Positions 33,482-42,525 are shown, counted from the first letter of the stretch. The stretch is 64,000 nucleotides of DNA from Oscillospiraceae bacterium (GCA_021770845.1 JAETQF010000009.1:1-64000), one strand, 5' to 3'. Numbers and translations are program-made. Notes: generated from the sequence alone by a model not told the origin.

Positions 33482-34705
33482 ATGACAGAGATCATCAGCG
33501 TCCGGTTCCGGCCGGGCGGCAAGCAATATTATTTCGACCCCATGGGCCTCACCGTGGCCGAGGATCAGGGCGTGATCGTGGAGACGGGCAAGGGCCTGGA
33601 ATACGGCACCTGCGTGCGCCGCAACGCCATGGTGGAGGACGAATCGGTGGTGCAGCCCCTGCGCCCGGTGGTGCGGCTGGCCACCGAGAAGGACGAGAAG
33701 CAGGTGCGGGACAACCGGAGCCGGGAGAAGGAGGCCCTGCGGGTGTGCCAGCAGCTGGTGGAGCGCCACGGGCTGGACATGAAGCTGGTGCAGGTGGAGT
33801 ACAGCTTCGACGGCGGCAAGATCATCTTCTTCTTCACCTCCGATGGGCGGGTGGACTTCCGGGCCCTGGTGAAGGATCTGGCGGGCATCTTCCGGGCCCG
33901 CATCGAGCTGCGGCAGATCGGCGTGCGGGACGAGGCCCGGATGCTGGGAGGCTTTGGCATCTGCGGCAAGCCCTTCTGCTGCTCCCAGTTCCTCAACGAG
34001 TTCCAGCCCGTGTCCATCAAGATGGCCAAGACCCAGAACCTGTCCCTGAACCCCACCAAGATCTCGGGCACCTGCGGGCGGCTGATGTGCTGCCTGAAAT
34101 ACGAGCAGGGGGCCTATGAGGACGCGGTGAAGCGGTGCCCCAAGCAGGAGTCCTTTGTGGAGTGCCCCGACGGGGCGGGCACCGTGTCCGCCGTCAACGT
34201 GCTGAAGGAGCAGGTGAAGGTGCGCCTGGAGGACGCCACCGACCAGCCCCCCAAGCCCTATCTCACCAGCGAGATCCGGGTGGTGCGCTCCGGCAAGGGC
34301 AAGCGGCCCGAGGGCTACACCGCCCCGCCCAAGGCGGAGCTGGAGCAGCTGCGCACCGAGGAGGGGGAGCGGATCCGCTCCGGCCGGAAGGCGGGGGAGG
34401 CCCCCGCCGATCTGGGAGAGGTGCTGGATCGCTACCTGGGGGACGGCAGCCAGCGGCAGTCCGGCGGGCAGCGCCCCGGCGGCCGCAGAAACCGGAGCGG
34501 CGGACAGGGCCAGCCCCAGCCCAAGGCCCAGCAGCCCAAGCAGGCCCAGCCCCACCAGAAGCCCTCGCCCAAGAAGGAGGCCCAGCCCGCCGGAGCCCAG
34601 CCCGGGGAGGCCAAGGGCGGCCAGGCCCAGGGACAAAACCACAAGCGCCGCTACCGTCCCCACCACCGGCGCAGATCCGGCGGCGGACAGGGCGCACAGC
34701 AGTGA
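33482..34705 (+). CDS. ricT: PSP1 domain protein RicT (YaaT)
   Basis: A 407-residue protein. The PSP1 domain (about 1-235) contains the conserved cysteine pattern GGFGICGKPFCCSQFL and TCGRLMCCLKYEQGAYED that ligates iron-sulfur clusters in the Bacillus RicA-RicF-RicT complex, which supports RNase Y-dependent mRNA maturation and sporulation. The C-terminal third (about 310-407) is a Gln/Pro/Arg/Lys-rich, basic, low-complexity tail not found in the short homologues. The ATG at 33482 has GGAGG 8 nt upstream; an earlier in-frame ATG at 33443 is unlikely. Confidence 0.92.
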   Translation: MTEIISVRFRPGGKQYYFDPMGLTVAEDQGVIVETGKGLEYGTCVRRNAMVEDESVVQPLRPVVRLATEKDEKQVRDNRSREKEALRVCQQLVERHGLDMKLVQVEYSFDGGKIIFFFTSDGRVDFRALVKDLAGIFRARIELRQIGVRDEARMLGGFGICGKPFCCSQFLNEFQPVSIKMAKTQNLSLNPTKISGTCGRLMCCLKYEQGAYEDAVKRCPKQESFVECPDGAGTVSAVNVLKEQVKVRLEDATDQPPKPYLTSEIRVVRSGKGKRPEGYTAPPKAELEQLRTEEGERIRSGRKAGEAPADLGEVLDRYLGDGSQRQSGGQRPGGRRNRSGGQGQPQPKAQQPKQAQPHQKPSPKKEAQPAGAQPGEAKGGQAQGQNHKRRYRPHHRRRSGGGQGAQQ

Positions 34706-34710
34706 GAACA

Positions 34711-34738
34711 GGCCCCCGGCAGAGCGCCGGGGGCCTTT
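34711..34738 (+). terminator. Terminator after ricT
   Basis: GGCCCCCGGC pairs with GCCGGGGGCC around a 5-nt loop, followed by TTT. The T-run is short. Confidence 0.75.
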
Positions 34739-34885
34739 GCGCTCCCGCCGTTCCCCGGAGGGGAGAGGCGTCTTTGCAGGTTTTTCCCGGAAAATGCAAC
34801 CATTTCCCCCGGCCGGGGGTATTATAAATGACAGGAAGAAATCCGCGCCGCGGCCGGGGCGCGGATCCGGAAAGGAGGCGCGTCC

Positions 34886-35362
34886 ATGGCACTGACGGAG
34901 GAACAGCGCACCCAGATTGTCAACCGCTGGGGGGACATGGTGTACAGGCTTGCCCTGGCCCGCACCGCCAGCGTCCCCGACGCGGAGGACGTGTTCCAGG
35001 AGGTCTTTCTGCGCTACTTTCGCCATGAGGACAAGTTCCACAACGACGAGTACCGCAAGGCGTGGCTCATCCGCTGCACGGTGAACCGGGCCAAGAGCCT
35101 CACCTCGTCCCCGTGGCGCAAGCGCATCGTGCCCCTGGAGACCGCCGAGGAGGTGGGGGTGGAGGACGACTACCGCGAGGTGTACAGCGCGGTGCTCTCC
35201 CTGCCCGCCAAATACCGGGCTGTCATCCATCTGCATTACTTTGAGGGCCTGTCCGTGTCCGAGATGGCCCAGACGCTCCAACTGCCGGAGGGCACCGTCA
35301 AGTCCCAGCTCAGCCGGGGCCGGGCCCTCCTGCGGGATATGCTTGAGGAGGTGGCGCTATGA
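34886..35362 (+). CDS. ECF-type RNA polymerase sigma factor
   Basis: A 158-residue sigma-70 family protein with only regions 2 and 4. Region 2 reads DMVYRLALARTASVPDAEDV followed by FQEVFLRYFR; region 4 reads YRAVIHLHYFEGLSVSEMAQ followed by TLQLPEGTVKSQLSRGRALL. Good ribosome site AAAGGAGG. A TGCAAC element at 34795 upstream could be an ECF -35 box for autoregulation. The stop overlaps the serpin ATG by ATGA. No separate anti-sigma gene is present, so the membrane-anchored serpin occupies that position. Confidence 0.93.
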   Translation: MALTEEQRTQIVNRWGDMVYRLALARTASVPDAEDVFQEVFLRYFRHEDKFHNDEYRKAWLIRCTVNRAKSLTSSPWRKRIVPLETAEEVGVEDDYREVYSAVLSLPAKYRAVIHLHYFEGLSVSEMAQTLQLPEGTVKSQLSRGRALLRDMLEEVAL

Positions 35363-36924
35363 ATCGCTACAAAAAGGCAAACCAGGGCATCCATGCCCCG
35401 GAGGACGTAAAGGAAAAGGCCGTCCGGCCCCAGGGCAGGCGGGGCGGCTACACCCGCTGGGCCGGGGCGGTGGCGGCCATGCTGGCGGTAGTGCTGATCG
35501 GGGGGATCGCCGCGTATTCCGGAAAACAGCCCACGGCGGATCAGCCCACCCCATTCTCCCAGGACGGCCCCGGGCCGCAGGTGCGCGGCGTGGGCGTACC
35601 TGCCCAGGCCACCGCTCTGGGAGTGGCTCAGTACCCGGAGATGCACCCCTACCCCCGGCAGGACGACTATTTTGACAACGATACCTCATACAGCAGCGAC
35701 AAGTACGACCGCGATATGAAGGCGTGGCGGGCGGACATGGAGGCCCTTCGCACCGGCACGGACTACGCCGGGCTGATGGACGAGTTCCTGTCCCGCTCCA
35801 CCGCCCAGTTCCTCACCGGGGCCGGGGAGGACAACCGGGTCTACTCCCCCCTCAACGTCTATCTGGCCCTGTCCATGCTGGCGGAGACTGCCGGGGACAA
35901 CTCCCGGGCGCAGATTTTGAACCTGCTGCAAGTGGACTCTATCGAGGCCCTGCGGGAGCGGGCCAACGCCCTGTGGCGGGACAACTACCGGGACGACGGC
36001 ACCGTCACCGCCATCCTGGGCAACTCCCTGTGGCTGCGGGACGGCATGACCTACAGCCAGGAGGTGCTGGACACCCTGGCCCGGGACTATTACGCCTCCT
36101 CCTTCTCCGGCAAGATGGGCACGGAGGAGTACAACCAGGCCCTGCGGGACTGGATCAACGAGCAGACCCATGGCCTGCTGGCGGAGCAGGCGGAGGGCCT
36201 GGAGATGAGCGCCGACACGGTGCTGGCCCTGGCATCCACCCTCTACTTCAAGGCCGCCTGGGGCAGCGAATTCAACCCGGAGAACACCGAGACGGATACC
36301 TTCCACGCCCTGTCCGGCGACGTGGACACGGAGTTCATGCACAAGACCATGGAGGGCACCTACTACTGGGGGGATCACTTCGCCGCCGTGAAGCTGAGCT
36401 TCCAGGAGGGCGGCGACCTGTGGCTGATCCTGCCCGACGAGGGGTATGCCGTGGACAAGCTGCTGGAGAGCGGTGAGGCCATGGACTTCCTGCTGGCGGA
36501 CAAGCGCGGCCGGTGGGACGAGAAGGCCCAGGAAACCGTGGGCGCGTGGCCGGGGCAGAAGTTCCTCGACATCAACCTGTCCATGCCCAAATTTGACGTA
36601 TCCTCCGATCTGGATCTCATCGAGGGCCTGAAAAAGCTGGGCGTCACCGATGTGTTCGATCCCGGTGTGTCCAACTTTGACCCCCTGGAGGCGTCCACGG
36701 TTGACCCGCTGTATATCTCCCAGGTTCAGCACGCTGCCCGGGTGAAGGTGGACGAGGAGGGCTGCGAGGCGGCGGCCTTCACCGTCATGATCATGGAGGT
36801 CACGGCTATGGCGCCCCCGAACGAGGAAGTGGACTTTATCCTGGATCGGCCCTTCCTGTTCGCCGTCACCGGGGATTCCGGCCTGCCCCTGTTCACCGGC
36901 GTGGTGAACCAGCCCAACGGATAG
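35359..36924 (+). CDS. Membrane-anchored serpin (serine protease inhibitor)
   Basis: A 521-residue protein. A short basic cytoplasmic tail (1-33), one helix (about 34-53) and a spacer with PXP/Tyr-rich sequence precede a full serpin domain (about 125-520). RVYSPLNVYLALSMLAETAG, KAAWGSEFNPENT and LDRPFLFAV are family signatures. The hinge VDEEGCEAAAFTV is intact with small residues, so the protein should be inhibitory. Counting from P17 puts Thr or Ala at P1, suggesting an elastase- or subtilisin-like target. Coupled by a 4-nt overlap to the sigma factor gene. Topology places the inhibitor outside the cell. Confidence 0.92.
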   Translation: MNRYKKANQGIHAPEDVKEKAVRPQGRRGGYTRWAGAVAAMLAVVLIGGIAAYSGKQPTADQPTPFSQDGPGPQVRGVGVPAQATALGVAQYPEMHPYPRQDDYFDNDTSYSSDKYDRDMKAWRADMEALRTGTDYAGLMDEFLSRSTAQFLTGAGEDNRVYSPLNVYLALSMLAETAGDNSRAQILNLLQVDSIEALRERANALWRDNYRDDGTVTAILGNSLWLRDGMTYSQEVLDTLARDYYASSFSGKMGTEEYNQALRDWINEQTHGLLAEQAEGLEMSADTVLALASTLYFKAAWGSEFNPENTETDTFHALSGDVDTEFMHKTMEGTYYWGDHFAAVKLSFQEGGDLWLILPDEGYAVDKLLESGEAMDFLLADKRGRWDEKAQETVGAWPGQKFLDINLSMPKFDVSSDLDLIEGLKKLGVTDVFDPGVSNFDPLEASTVDPLYISQVQHAARVKVDEEGCEAAAFTVMIMEVTAMAPPNEEVDFILDRPFLFAVTGDSGLPLFTGVVNQPNG

Positions 36925-36933
36925 CGCGGCAAA

Positions 36934-36970
36934 AGGCCCTTCCCAAAAGCGGGGAGGGCCTGCCTTTTTT
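36934..36970 (+). terminator. Terminator after the serpin gene
   Basis: AGGCCCTTCCC pairs with GGGGAGGGCCT (one G-T pair) over a 6-nt loop, followed within 3 nt by TTTTTT. Confidence 0.88.
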
Positions 36971-37052
36971 CGTTGGAAAAAAGAGAGGACAGGCGGGGCA
37001 AAACGCGGTATACTGTCCCTGCTGTACAGCAAACGCAAAGGAGCGAGGCAAT

Positions 37053-37892
37053 ATGGAATGGATCGACAGGCTCAACCGGGCCATGGACTACGTGGAAAGC
37101 CACCTGGAGGAACCGGACTGGCAGGAGGCGGCGGGCATCGCCTGCTGTTCCCCCTACCACTTCCAGCGGATGTTCGCCCTGCTGGCGGGGGTATCCCTGT
37201 CGGAGTACGTCCGCCGGCGGAGAATGTCCAGGGCGGCGGCGGATTTACAGAGCGGGGCGCGGATCTTGGACGTGGCGCTGAACTACGGCTACAGCTCGCC
37301 CACCGCGTTCAACCGGGCCTTCCAGGCCGTCCACGGCCTGCCCCCGTCCCAGGCCAAAAAGCCGGGGGTGAGGCTGAAAAGCTATCCGCCCCTGCGCTTC
37401 GCCATCACGGTACAAGGAGTGGAAGAAATGGAATATCGCATTGAAACAAAGGACGCCTTCCGCATTGTGGGCGTCTCCGCCCCCCTGAGCCCGGACATGG
37501 AGGAAAACTTCCGGAACGTGCCCCAGCTCTGGGGGCGGGCGGCGGCGGACGGCACCATCCCCCGGCTGGCCGCGCTGATGGACGGCGAGCCCAAGGGTCT
37601 GCTGGGCGTGTGCGGCGGCAAGGACAACTCCCGGTATTTTATCGCGGCGGCGTCCTCCGCCCCGGCGGCGGACGGGCTGGAGGAATACACCGTCCCCGCC
37701 CTCACCTGGGCGATGTTCCCCGGCGGCGGGGACAGCGCCGAGGCGCTCCAGCGGCTCCAGCGGCGGGTGGTCATGGAGTGGCTGCCCACCTCCGGCTATG
37801 AGTACGCCGAGGGGCCGGACGTGGAGGTCTATCTGAACCCGGAGTGCACCAGATTTGAGGTGTGGATCCCGGTGGTGAAGGCAAAGCAGTGA
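37053..37892 (+). CDS. AraC-family regulator with GyrI-like effector domain
   Basis: A 279-residue regulator. The N-terminal AraC DNA-binding domain (about 8-105) has two helix-turn-helix units, with YHFQRMFALLAGVSLSEYVR and LDVALNYGYSSPTAFNRAFQ. The C-terminal part (about 125-278) resembles the GyrI/SoxS-type small-molecule-binding domain (RIVGVSAPLSPDMEENF ... VWIPV). Such proteins respond to drugs or cationic compounds. GCAAAGGAG precedes the ATG. A TATACT box lies 40 nt upstream. Target unknown. Confidence 0.9.
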   Translation: MEWIDRLNRAMDYVESHLEEPDWQEAAGIACCSPYHFQRMFALLAGVSLSEYVRRRRMSRAAADLQSGARILDVALNYGYSSPTAFNRAFQAVHGLPPSQAKKPGVRLKSYPPLRFAITVQGVEEMEYRIETKDAFRIVGVSAPLSPDMEENFRNVPQLWGRAAADGTIPRLAALMDGEPKGLLGVCGGKDNSRYFIAAASSAPAADGLEEYTVPALTWAMFPGGGDSAEALQRLQRRVVMEWLPTSGYEYAEGPDVEVYLNPECTRFEVWIPVVKAKQ

Positions 37893-37930
37893 AAAAAGTC
37901 CCCTCTCCCGCGGGAGAGGGGACTTTTTTT
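37892..37930. terminator. Bidirectional terminator between the AraC gene and ileS
   Basis: AAAAAAGTCCCCTCTCCCG pairs perfectly with CGGGAGAGGGGACTTTTTT; T-runs flank both sides, serving the two convergent genes. Confidence 0.94.
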
Positions 37931-37936
37931 GTGGGA

Positions 37937-40717
37937 TTATTCGCCCAGCACCTTGGCGCAGCGGTCGCACAGTTCGGCATGGTGGCCGGCCGTGCCGATC
38001 AATGCGTCGTGGTTCCAGCACCGGGGGCACTTGGGGGCCTCGGACAGCTTCACAGCGGCGGACACGGCCCCGCCCTGCTCCACCGCCACCTTGGACACGA
38101 TGAACAGGGTGGCCAGGTCAGCCTCGTTGAAGCCAAACAGGAACGCGCCCTTCTCTCGGGCGGCGAAGGTTTCCGCGTCCAGCGTCAGGGTAACCTCCGC
38201 GTCCTGGTTCTTCTTGACCTGATCCTTGGCATCCTCCAGGGCCTTGAGCACTACGTCACGCACGCCCAGCAGATCCTCCCAGCGCTTGGCCTCGTCCTCG
38301 CTCAGCACCAGCTTGGGGTCGTAGTCCGGGATGTCATTGAACAGCACGCACTCGGGGTCGTCCCCAGCCTTGTGGGGCATGGCCGTCCAGATCTCCTGGC
38401 TGGTGAAGGCCAGGATGGGGGCCAGCATCCGGGTCATGCCGTCCAGGATCCGGTACAGGGCGGACTGGGCGGAGGCGCGGCCCGCGTCATCCCCGCAGTA
38501 CAGCCGATCCTTGATGATATCCAGGTAGAAGTTGGACATCTCCACCACGCAGAAGTTGTAGATGGCCCGGTAGACGGTGTGGAACTCGTAGGCATCGTAC
38601 CCGGCCCGCACGTCCTTCGCCAGGTCGTTGAAGGCCGCCACAGCCCAGCGATCCAGATAGAACATATCGTTGAAGGCCACCGCCTGATCCGGGTCGAAGC
38701 CGTCCAGGTTGCCCAGCATATACCGGGCGGTGTTGCGGATCTTCAGGTACGCCTGGGACAGCTGCTTCATCAGCTCCTGGGAGATGCGCATATCCTGGGT
38801 GTAGTCCGCGGAGGAGGCCCACAGGCGCAGCATATCCGCGCCGTAGTCCTTGATCACCTCGTCGGGGGAGACGGCGTTGCCCAGGGACTTGTGCATGGCC
38901 TTGCCCTCGCCGTCCACCGTCCAGCCGTGGGTGATGATCTGCTTGTAAGGCGCAATACCATTACAGGCGATGGAGGTCAGCATACTGGACTGGAACCACC
39001 CCCGGTACTGATCGCCCCCCTCCAGATACACGTCGGCGGGGTAGTGGAGGTTGGGCCGCTGATCCGCCACGGCGGCCCAGGTGGAGCCGGAGTCGAACCA
39101 CACGTCCATGATGTCGTTCTCCTTGGAGAACTCCGACGCGCCGCACTTGGGGCACTTAAATCCGGCGGGCACCAGCTCCCCGGCGGCCTTCTCAAACCAG
39201 ATGTTGGAGCCGTGCTCCCGGAACAGCTCCGCCACGTGGGCGATGGTGTCCGGGGTGACGATGGCCTCGCCGCAGCAGTCGCAGTAGAACACCGGGATGG
39301 GCACGCCCCACACCCGCTGCCGGGAGATGCACCAGTCGCTGCGCTCGGTGATCATGGACACCATCCGATCCTTGCCCCAGGCGGGGTGCCAGGAGATGGC
39401 GTCGCAGGCCTTGACGGCCTGATCCTTGATGGCGTCCACGGAGCAGAACCACTGCTCGGTGGCCCGGTAGATGATGGGGTGCTTGCACCGCCAGCAGTGG
39501 GGGTAGGAGTGGGTGATGCTGGCCTTGGCCAGCAGGAAGCCCTCCGCCTCCAGGTCGGCCACCACCATGTCGTTGCCCTTGGCGTAGAACTGGCCGTTGT
39601 ACCGGGCGTCGGTCATGACGCCCTTGGCGTTCACCGGCACGGGTACGCCGATGTGGGTCAGCCCGGCGTCGTCGTACCGCTTGCACACGTCGAAGTCCTC
39701 CGCGCCGAAGCCGGGGGCGGTGTGGACGCAGCCGGTGCCCGCGTCCAGCGTCACGTGGCCGCCGTTGAGGATCACGCTGTCCTGATCCAGCAGGGGGTGC
39801 TTGGCCACCATCAGCTCGAACTCCGAGCCCTTCAGGGTGGCCAGCACCTTGCAGGCGGCGAAGTCGATGCCCGCCTGCCTGCACACGCCCTCGGCCAGTT
39901 CCTTGGCCAGCACGTAGACCTCGCCGTTGGGGGCCTGGAGCAGCACGTAGTCAAAGTCCGCGTTCATGGAGATGGCGGTGTTGCCCGGGATCGTCCAGGG
40001 GGTGGTCGTCCAGATCACGAAGTACAGCTTGGACAGATCGCAGTACTGCCCCAGCTTGCCCTTGTCGTCCTTCACCGGGAACTTGACGAAGATGGTGGTG
40101 CAGGGGTCGTCCTGGTAGTCGATCTCCGCCTCCGCCAGGGCGGTCTGGTCGTGGGGGCACCAGTAGACGGACTTCATGCCCTTGTAGATCAGGCCCTTCT
40201 CCGCCATCTTGCCAAAGACCTCGATCTGCTTGGCCTCGAACTCGGGCAGCAGGGTGATATAGGGGTTCTCCCACTCGCCCAGCACGCCCAGGCGCTGGAA
40301 CTGCCCGGTCATCTTGTCGATATACTGGGTGGCGAACTCCCGGCACTTGTCCCGGAAGGCGGCCACCGGCATCTCCTCCCGCTTGACGCTCTTGTCCTTG
40401 AGGACGGCGGTCTCGATGGGCAGGCCGTGGGTGTCCCAGCCGGGGACGTAGGGAGCGCAGAAGCCCGTCATGTTCTTGTACTTGACGATGATATCCTTCA
40501 GGATCTTGTTCATGGCGGTGCCGATGTGGATATTGCCGTTGGCATACGGGGGGCCGTCGTGGAGGACGAAGCGGGGCTTGCCGTCGTTTTTCTCCATCAG
40601 CTTTTTGTAGGTGATCTTGGCCCACTCCGGGTTGAGCAGCTCCGGCTCCCGCTTGGGCAGGCCCGCCCGCATGGGGAAGTCTGTCTTGGGAAGGTGGACG
40701 GTTTTGTTGTAGTCCAT
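37937..40717 (-). CDS. ileS: Isoleucyl-tRNA synthetase
   Basis: A 926-residue class I synthetase. The HIGH region reads [17 protein letters not shown], the CP1 editing domain contains [18 protein letters not shown], and the KMSKS loop is present as [12 protein letters not shown]. The C-terminal zinc motif is [10 protein letters not shown] plus [10 protein letters not shown]. The ATG at 40717 has AAAGGAG upstream; the long frame beyond it would enter the RAYT gene. It is the last gene of a T-box-controlled transcript in which a RAYT gene precedes it by 13 nt. Confidence 0.97.
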   Translation of the reverse strand: MDYNKTVHLPKTDFPMRAGLPKREPELLNPEWAKITYKKLMEKNDGKPRFVLHDGPPYANGNIHIGTAMNKILKDIIVKYKNMTGFCAPYVPGWDTHGLPIETAVLKDKSVKREEMPVAAFRDKCREFATQYIDKMTGQFQRLGVLGEWENPYITLLPEFEAKQIEVFGKMAEKGLIYKGMKSVYWCPHDQTALAEAEIDYQDDPCTTIFVKFPVKDDKGKLGQYCDLSKLYFVIWTTTPWTIPGNTAISMNADFDYVLLQAPNGEVYVLAKELAEGVCRQAGIDFAACKVLATLKGSEFELMVAKHPLLDQDSVILNGGHVTLDAGTGCVHTAPGFGAEDFDVCKRYDDAGLTHIGVPVPVNAKGVMTDARYNGQFYAKGNDMVVADLEAEGFLLAKASITHSYPHCWRCKHPIIYRATEQWFCSVDAIKDQAVKACDAISWHPAWGKDRMVSMITERSDWCISRQRVWGVPIPVFYCDCCGEAIVTPDTIAHVAELFREHGSNIWFEKAAGELVPAGFKCPKCGASEFSKENDIMDVWFDSGSTWAAVADQRPNLHYPADVYLEGGDQYRGWFQSSMLTSIACNGIAPYKQIITHGWTVDGEGKAMHKSLGNAVSPDEVIKDYGADMLRLWASSADYTQDMRISQELMKQLSQAYLKIRNTARYMLGNLDGFDPDQAVAFNDMFYLDRWAVAAFNDLAKDVRAGYDAYEFHTVYRAIYNFCVVEMSNFYLDIIKDRLYCGDDAGRASAQSALYRILDGMTRMLAPILAFTSQEIWTAMPHKAGDDPECVLFNDIPDYDPKLVLSEDEAKRWEDLLGVRDVVLKALEDAKDQVKKNQDAEVTLTLDAETFAAREKGAFLFGFNEADLATLFIVSKVAVEQGGAVSAAVKLSEAPKCPRCWNHDALIGTAGHHAELCDRCAKVLGE

Positions 40718-40730
40718 GGGTATTTCTCCT

Positions 40731-41240
40731 TTATGAATGTTGATTATGGAAACAATCTTCTGCCCATTTGGCTGGATTGGAATCAATATATTCCCAGATT
40801 CTTCGGTAATCTTCGCTATTTCTAATGATGTGGTCGTAAAAAGAACGTTGAAACAGCCTTGTGTCACATTTGCATGACCGGGTTATCATTGATTTTAGAA
40901 CGCCGATGATGGTTGGTACTGTAGGGGAGGGGCTTGCCCCTCCCGCCGGGGACAAATTTTCTGTGCGTCCCGATAGACGAAGGATCAGATGGACATGGTT
41001 TGGCATAATAACATATTTTTCAACAGAAACGGAAGGAAAACGGGAATTTAAAAGGCAAATCTGGGTTTCTGTAATTTTACCGTAATGCGTTAACCTCACA
41101 ACGGGAGGGGCAAGCCCCTCCCCTACAATGCTCGACAATACACATTGCCGATCTTGGGTACATATTGTGATGAAATATGCACCGGCAGAACCATAATCGT
41201 ACCCCTTCAACCTGGTCGGTTTTCTTTGCGGCAAATCCAT
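40731..41240 (-). CDS. REP-associated tyrosine transposase (RAYT, Y1 family)
   Basis: A 169-residue single-domain HUH nuclease-like protein. [20 protein letters not shown], the metal-binding HVH of [11 protein letters not shown], and the helix [16 protein letters not shown] are typical Y1/RAYT motifs. Two REP-like palindromes lie inside the frame and are translated as GEGLAPP and [10 protein letters not shown] (about residues 41-47 and 99-108), exactly where RAYT relatives vary in length. It lies between the T-box terminator (24 nt upstream) and ileS (13 nt downstream). RAYTs cut REP hairpins rather than moving their own gene; activity here is untested. Confidence 0.9.
   Translation of the reverse strand: MDLPQRKPTRLKGYDYGSAGAYFITICTQDRQCVLSSIVGEGLAPPVVRLTHYGKITETQICLLNSRFPSVSVEKYVIMPNHVHLILRLSGRTENLSPAGGASPSPTVPTIIGVLKSMITRSCKCDTRLFQRSFYDHIIRNSEDYRRIWEYIDSNPAKWAEDCFHNQHS
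40921..40947 (+). repeat. REP-like palindrome, copy 1 (inside RAYT)
   Basis: A palindrome of GGGAGGGGC, TT, GCCCCTCCC with a conserved flank GTAGG on the left and GCC on the right. Copies at 41102, 46287 and 46339 share the core and flanks. It lies within the RAYT coding frame. Confidence 0.88.
41102..41126 (-). repeat. REP-like palindrome, copy 2 (inside RAYT)
   Basis: The same core as copy 1 in reverse orientation, CGGGAGGGGC, AA, GCCCCTCCCCTAC. It lies in the RAYT frame, so the two copies point towards each other. Confidence 0.88.
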
Positions 41241-41263
41241 TTCGTTATTTCACCTGCATCATC

Positions 41264-41551
41264 AAAAAACGCCCCTGCCCCCAAACGGAGACAAAGGCGC
41301 AAACCCCTGCGGTACCACTCCCATTCCGCGCAATGCGCGGCACTCGCGCGTCCGGTAACGGGGACTTCCGGCGGAGCCTACTGACCGCGGGGGGCGCGGC
41401 GTTCGATCCGCGGCTCACAGGGGATCTTCGCCGGGGCCGCCCCGCCGCCCTCGCACCATGCGGGCGGCTCTCTGGGAGGAGGTTTGCCGGTTACTCGTCC
41501 TGCTCACAGCCTTATGAGATAGCGCCCGCCCCGTCAAGGAGCGGACGCTAT
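41264..41551 (-). promoter_or_regulatory. T-box leader specific for isoleucine
   Basis: On the minus strand an upstream hairpin (41519-41551) is followed by Stem I elements in canonical order: GACGAGTA (41499-41492), CAGAGAGCC (41475-41466), GGTGCGAGG (41457-41449) and the specifier region GAAGATCCCC with the Ile codon ATC at 41425-41423. The antiterminator T-box reads GGGAGTGGTACCGCAGG (41322-41306). A 13-bp terminator with T-run occupies 41264-41299. Uncharged tRNA-Ile would disrupt the terminator and allow transcription of RAYT and ileS. Confidence 0.94.
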
Positions 41552-41553
41552 TT

Positions 41554-41582
41554 ATATTATAGGCGAATCGCAAATTTGTCAA
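41554..41582 (-). promoter_or_regulatory. Promoter of the T-box leader
   Basis: On the minus strand TTGACA (41582-41577) is followed by TATAAT (41561-41556, 15-nt spacing) overlapping TAATAT (17-nt spacing). The leader starts a few bases beyond. Confidence 0.8.
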
Positions 41583-41622
41583 CCATTTTCCGCGGAAAAA
41601 CTCCACAAAAAGCGGCGGCGGC

Positions 41623-42525
41623 TCAGTGCAGCACGTTGCAGAAGGCCAGGGACAGGTAGGACACATCGGCGCTGTCGCTCCGGGAGGTGATGGCCACCGG
41701 GAGCCTCGCCCCCACAATCACGCCGCAGGTGCGGGCGTGGGCGTGCATCTGCCAGCACTTCACGATCAGGTTGCCCGCCAGCAGGGAGGGGGCCACGATG
41801 CCGTCGAAGTCGCCGCACAGGGGGTTGTCGTAGCCCTTCAGCCGGGCGGCCTCCTTGGACAGGATCAGGTCGTAGGCGATGGGGCCCACCAAATTGCAGT
41901 CGGCGATGGCGTGGCGCTGGTGCTCCTTCACCAGATCCCGGGCCTCGATGGTGTCGTTCATGTGGAAGCTGGGCTGCTCCACCAGGGCCAGCAGGGCGAG
42001 GTTGGGCTTCTCGTCCTCCACGTAGCGCAGGGTGTCCGTCATGTTGCGGATGATCTGCCGCTTCTGGGCCAGGGTGGGCCGGACGGTGACGGTGACGTCC
42101 CCAATGGCGATGAGCTTGGGGTACTCCGGCATACTCACCAGGTCGATGTGGGTGATGAGCCGGTCGGTGCGCAGGTTGTTTTTCTTGTCCAGCAGGGGCA
42201 GGAGGAACTCCCGGGTCTGGGTGCTGCCCCGCATGAGCACGTCGCCCCTGCCCTGGTTCACCAGGTCGATGGCCTTCTGGGTCAGGTTGTCCCCCGGGTG
42301 GGCGGGCACCAGCTCATAGTCCCGCTTGTCCAGGCCCAGCCGATCCAGCATGGGACGAACCTTGGCCTCCTCCCCCACCAGAACGGGGTAGGCGAAGCCC
42401 TCCTCCGCCGCGTGGAACGCGCCCAGAAGGATATTTTCCGCGTCCGCCCCGGCGATGACCACCCGGCTGCACCGGCCCGCGGCCTTTGCCTTGTCTACGA
42501 TCTGCTCGAAATTCTGCACGGCCAT
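41623..42525 (-). CDS. Phosphate butyryltransferase-like acyltransferase
   Basis: A 300-residue member of the phosphate acetyl/butyryltransferase family, which swaps CoA for phosphate on short acyl-CoAs. NLTQKAIDLVNQGRGDVLMR and ITHIDLVSMPEYPKLI resemble Ptb. It may serve butyrate or branched-chain acid production, but a butyrate kinase gene is not adjacent. The ATG at 42525 has GAGGAG 8 nt upstream; a GTG three codons earlier is an alternative. It ends 40 nt from the divergently placed ileS promoter region. Confidence 0.85.
   Translation of the reverse strand: MAVQNFEQIVDKAKAAGRCSRVVIAGADAENILLGAFHAAEEGFAYPVLVGEEAKVRPMLDRLGLDKRDYELVPAHPGDNLTQKAIDLVNQGRGDVLMRGSTQTREFLLPLLDKKNNLRTDRLITHIDLVSMPEYPKLIAIGDVTVTVRPTLAQKRQIIRNMTDTLRYVEDEKPNLALLALVEQPSFHMNDTIEARDLVKEHQRHAIADCNLVGPIAYDLILSKEAARLKGYDNPLCGDFDGIVAPSLLAGNLIVKCWQMHAHARTCGVIVGARLPVAITSRSDSADVSYLSLAFCNVLH

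Noticed and set aside
40731-41240. Insertion sequence of the IS200/IS605 type.
   Set aside because: The protein has the RAYT form and there are no flanking IS ends, target-site duplication or TnpB gene; the palindromes are inside the frame, not at the ends.
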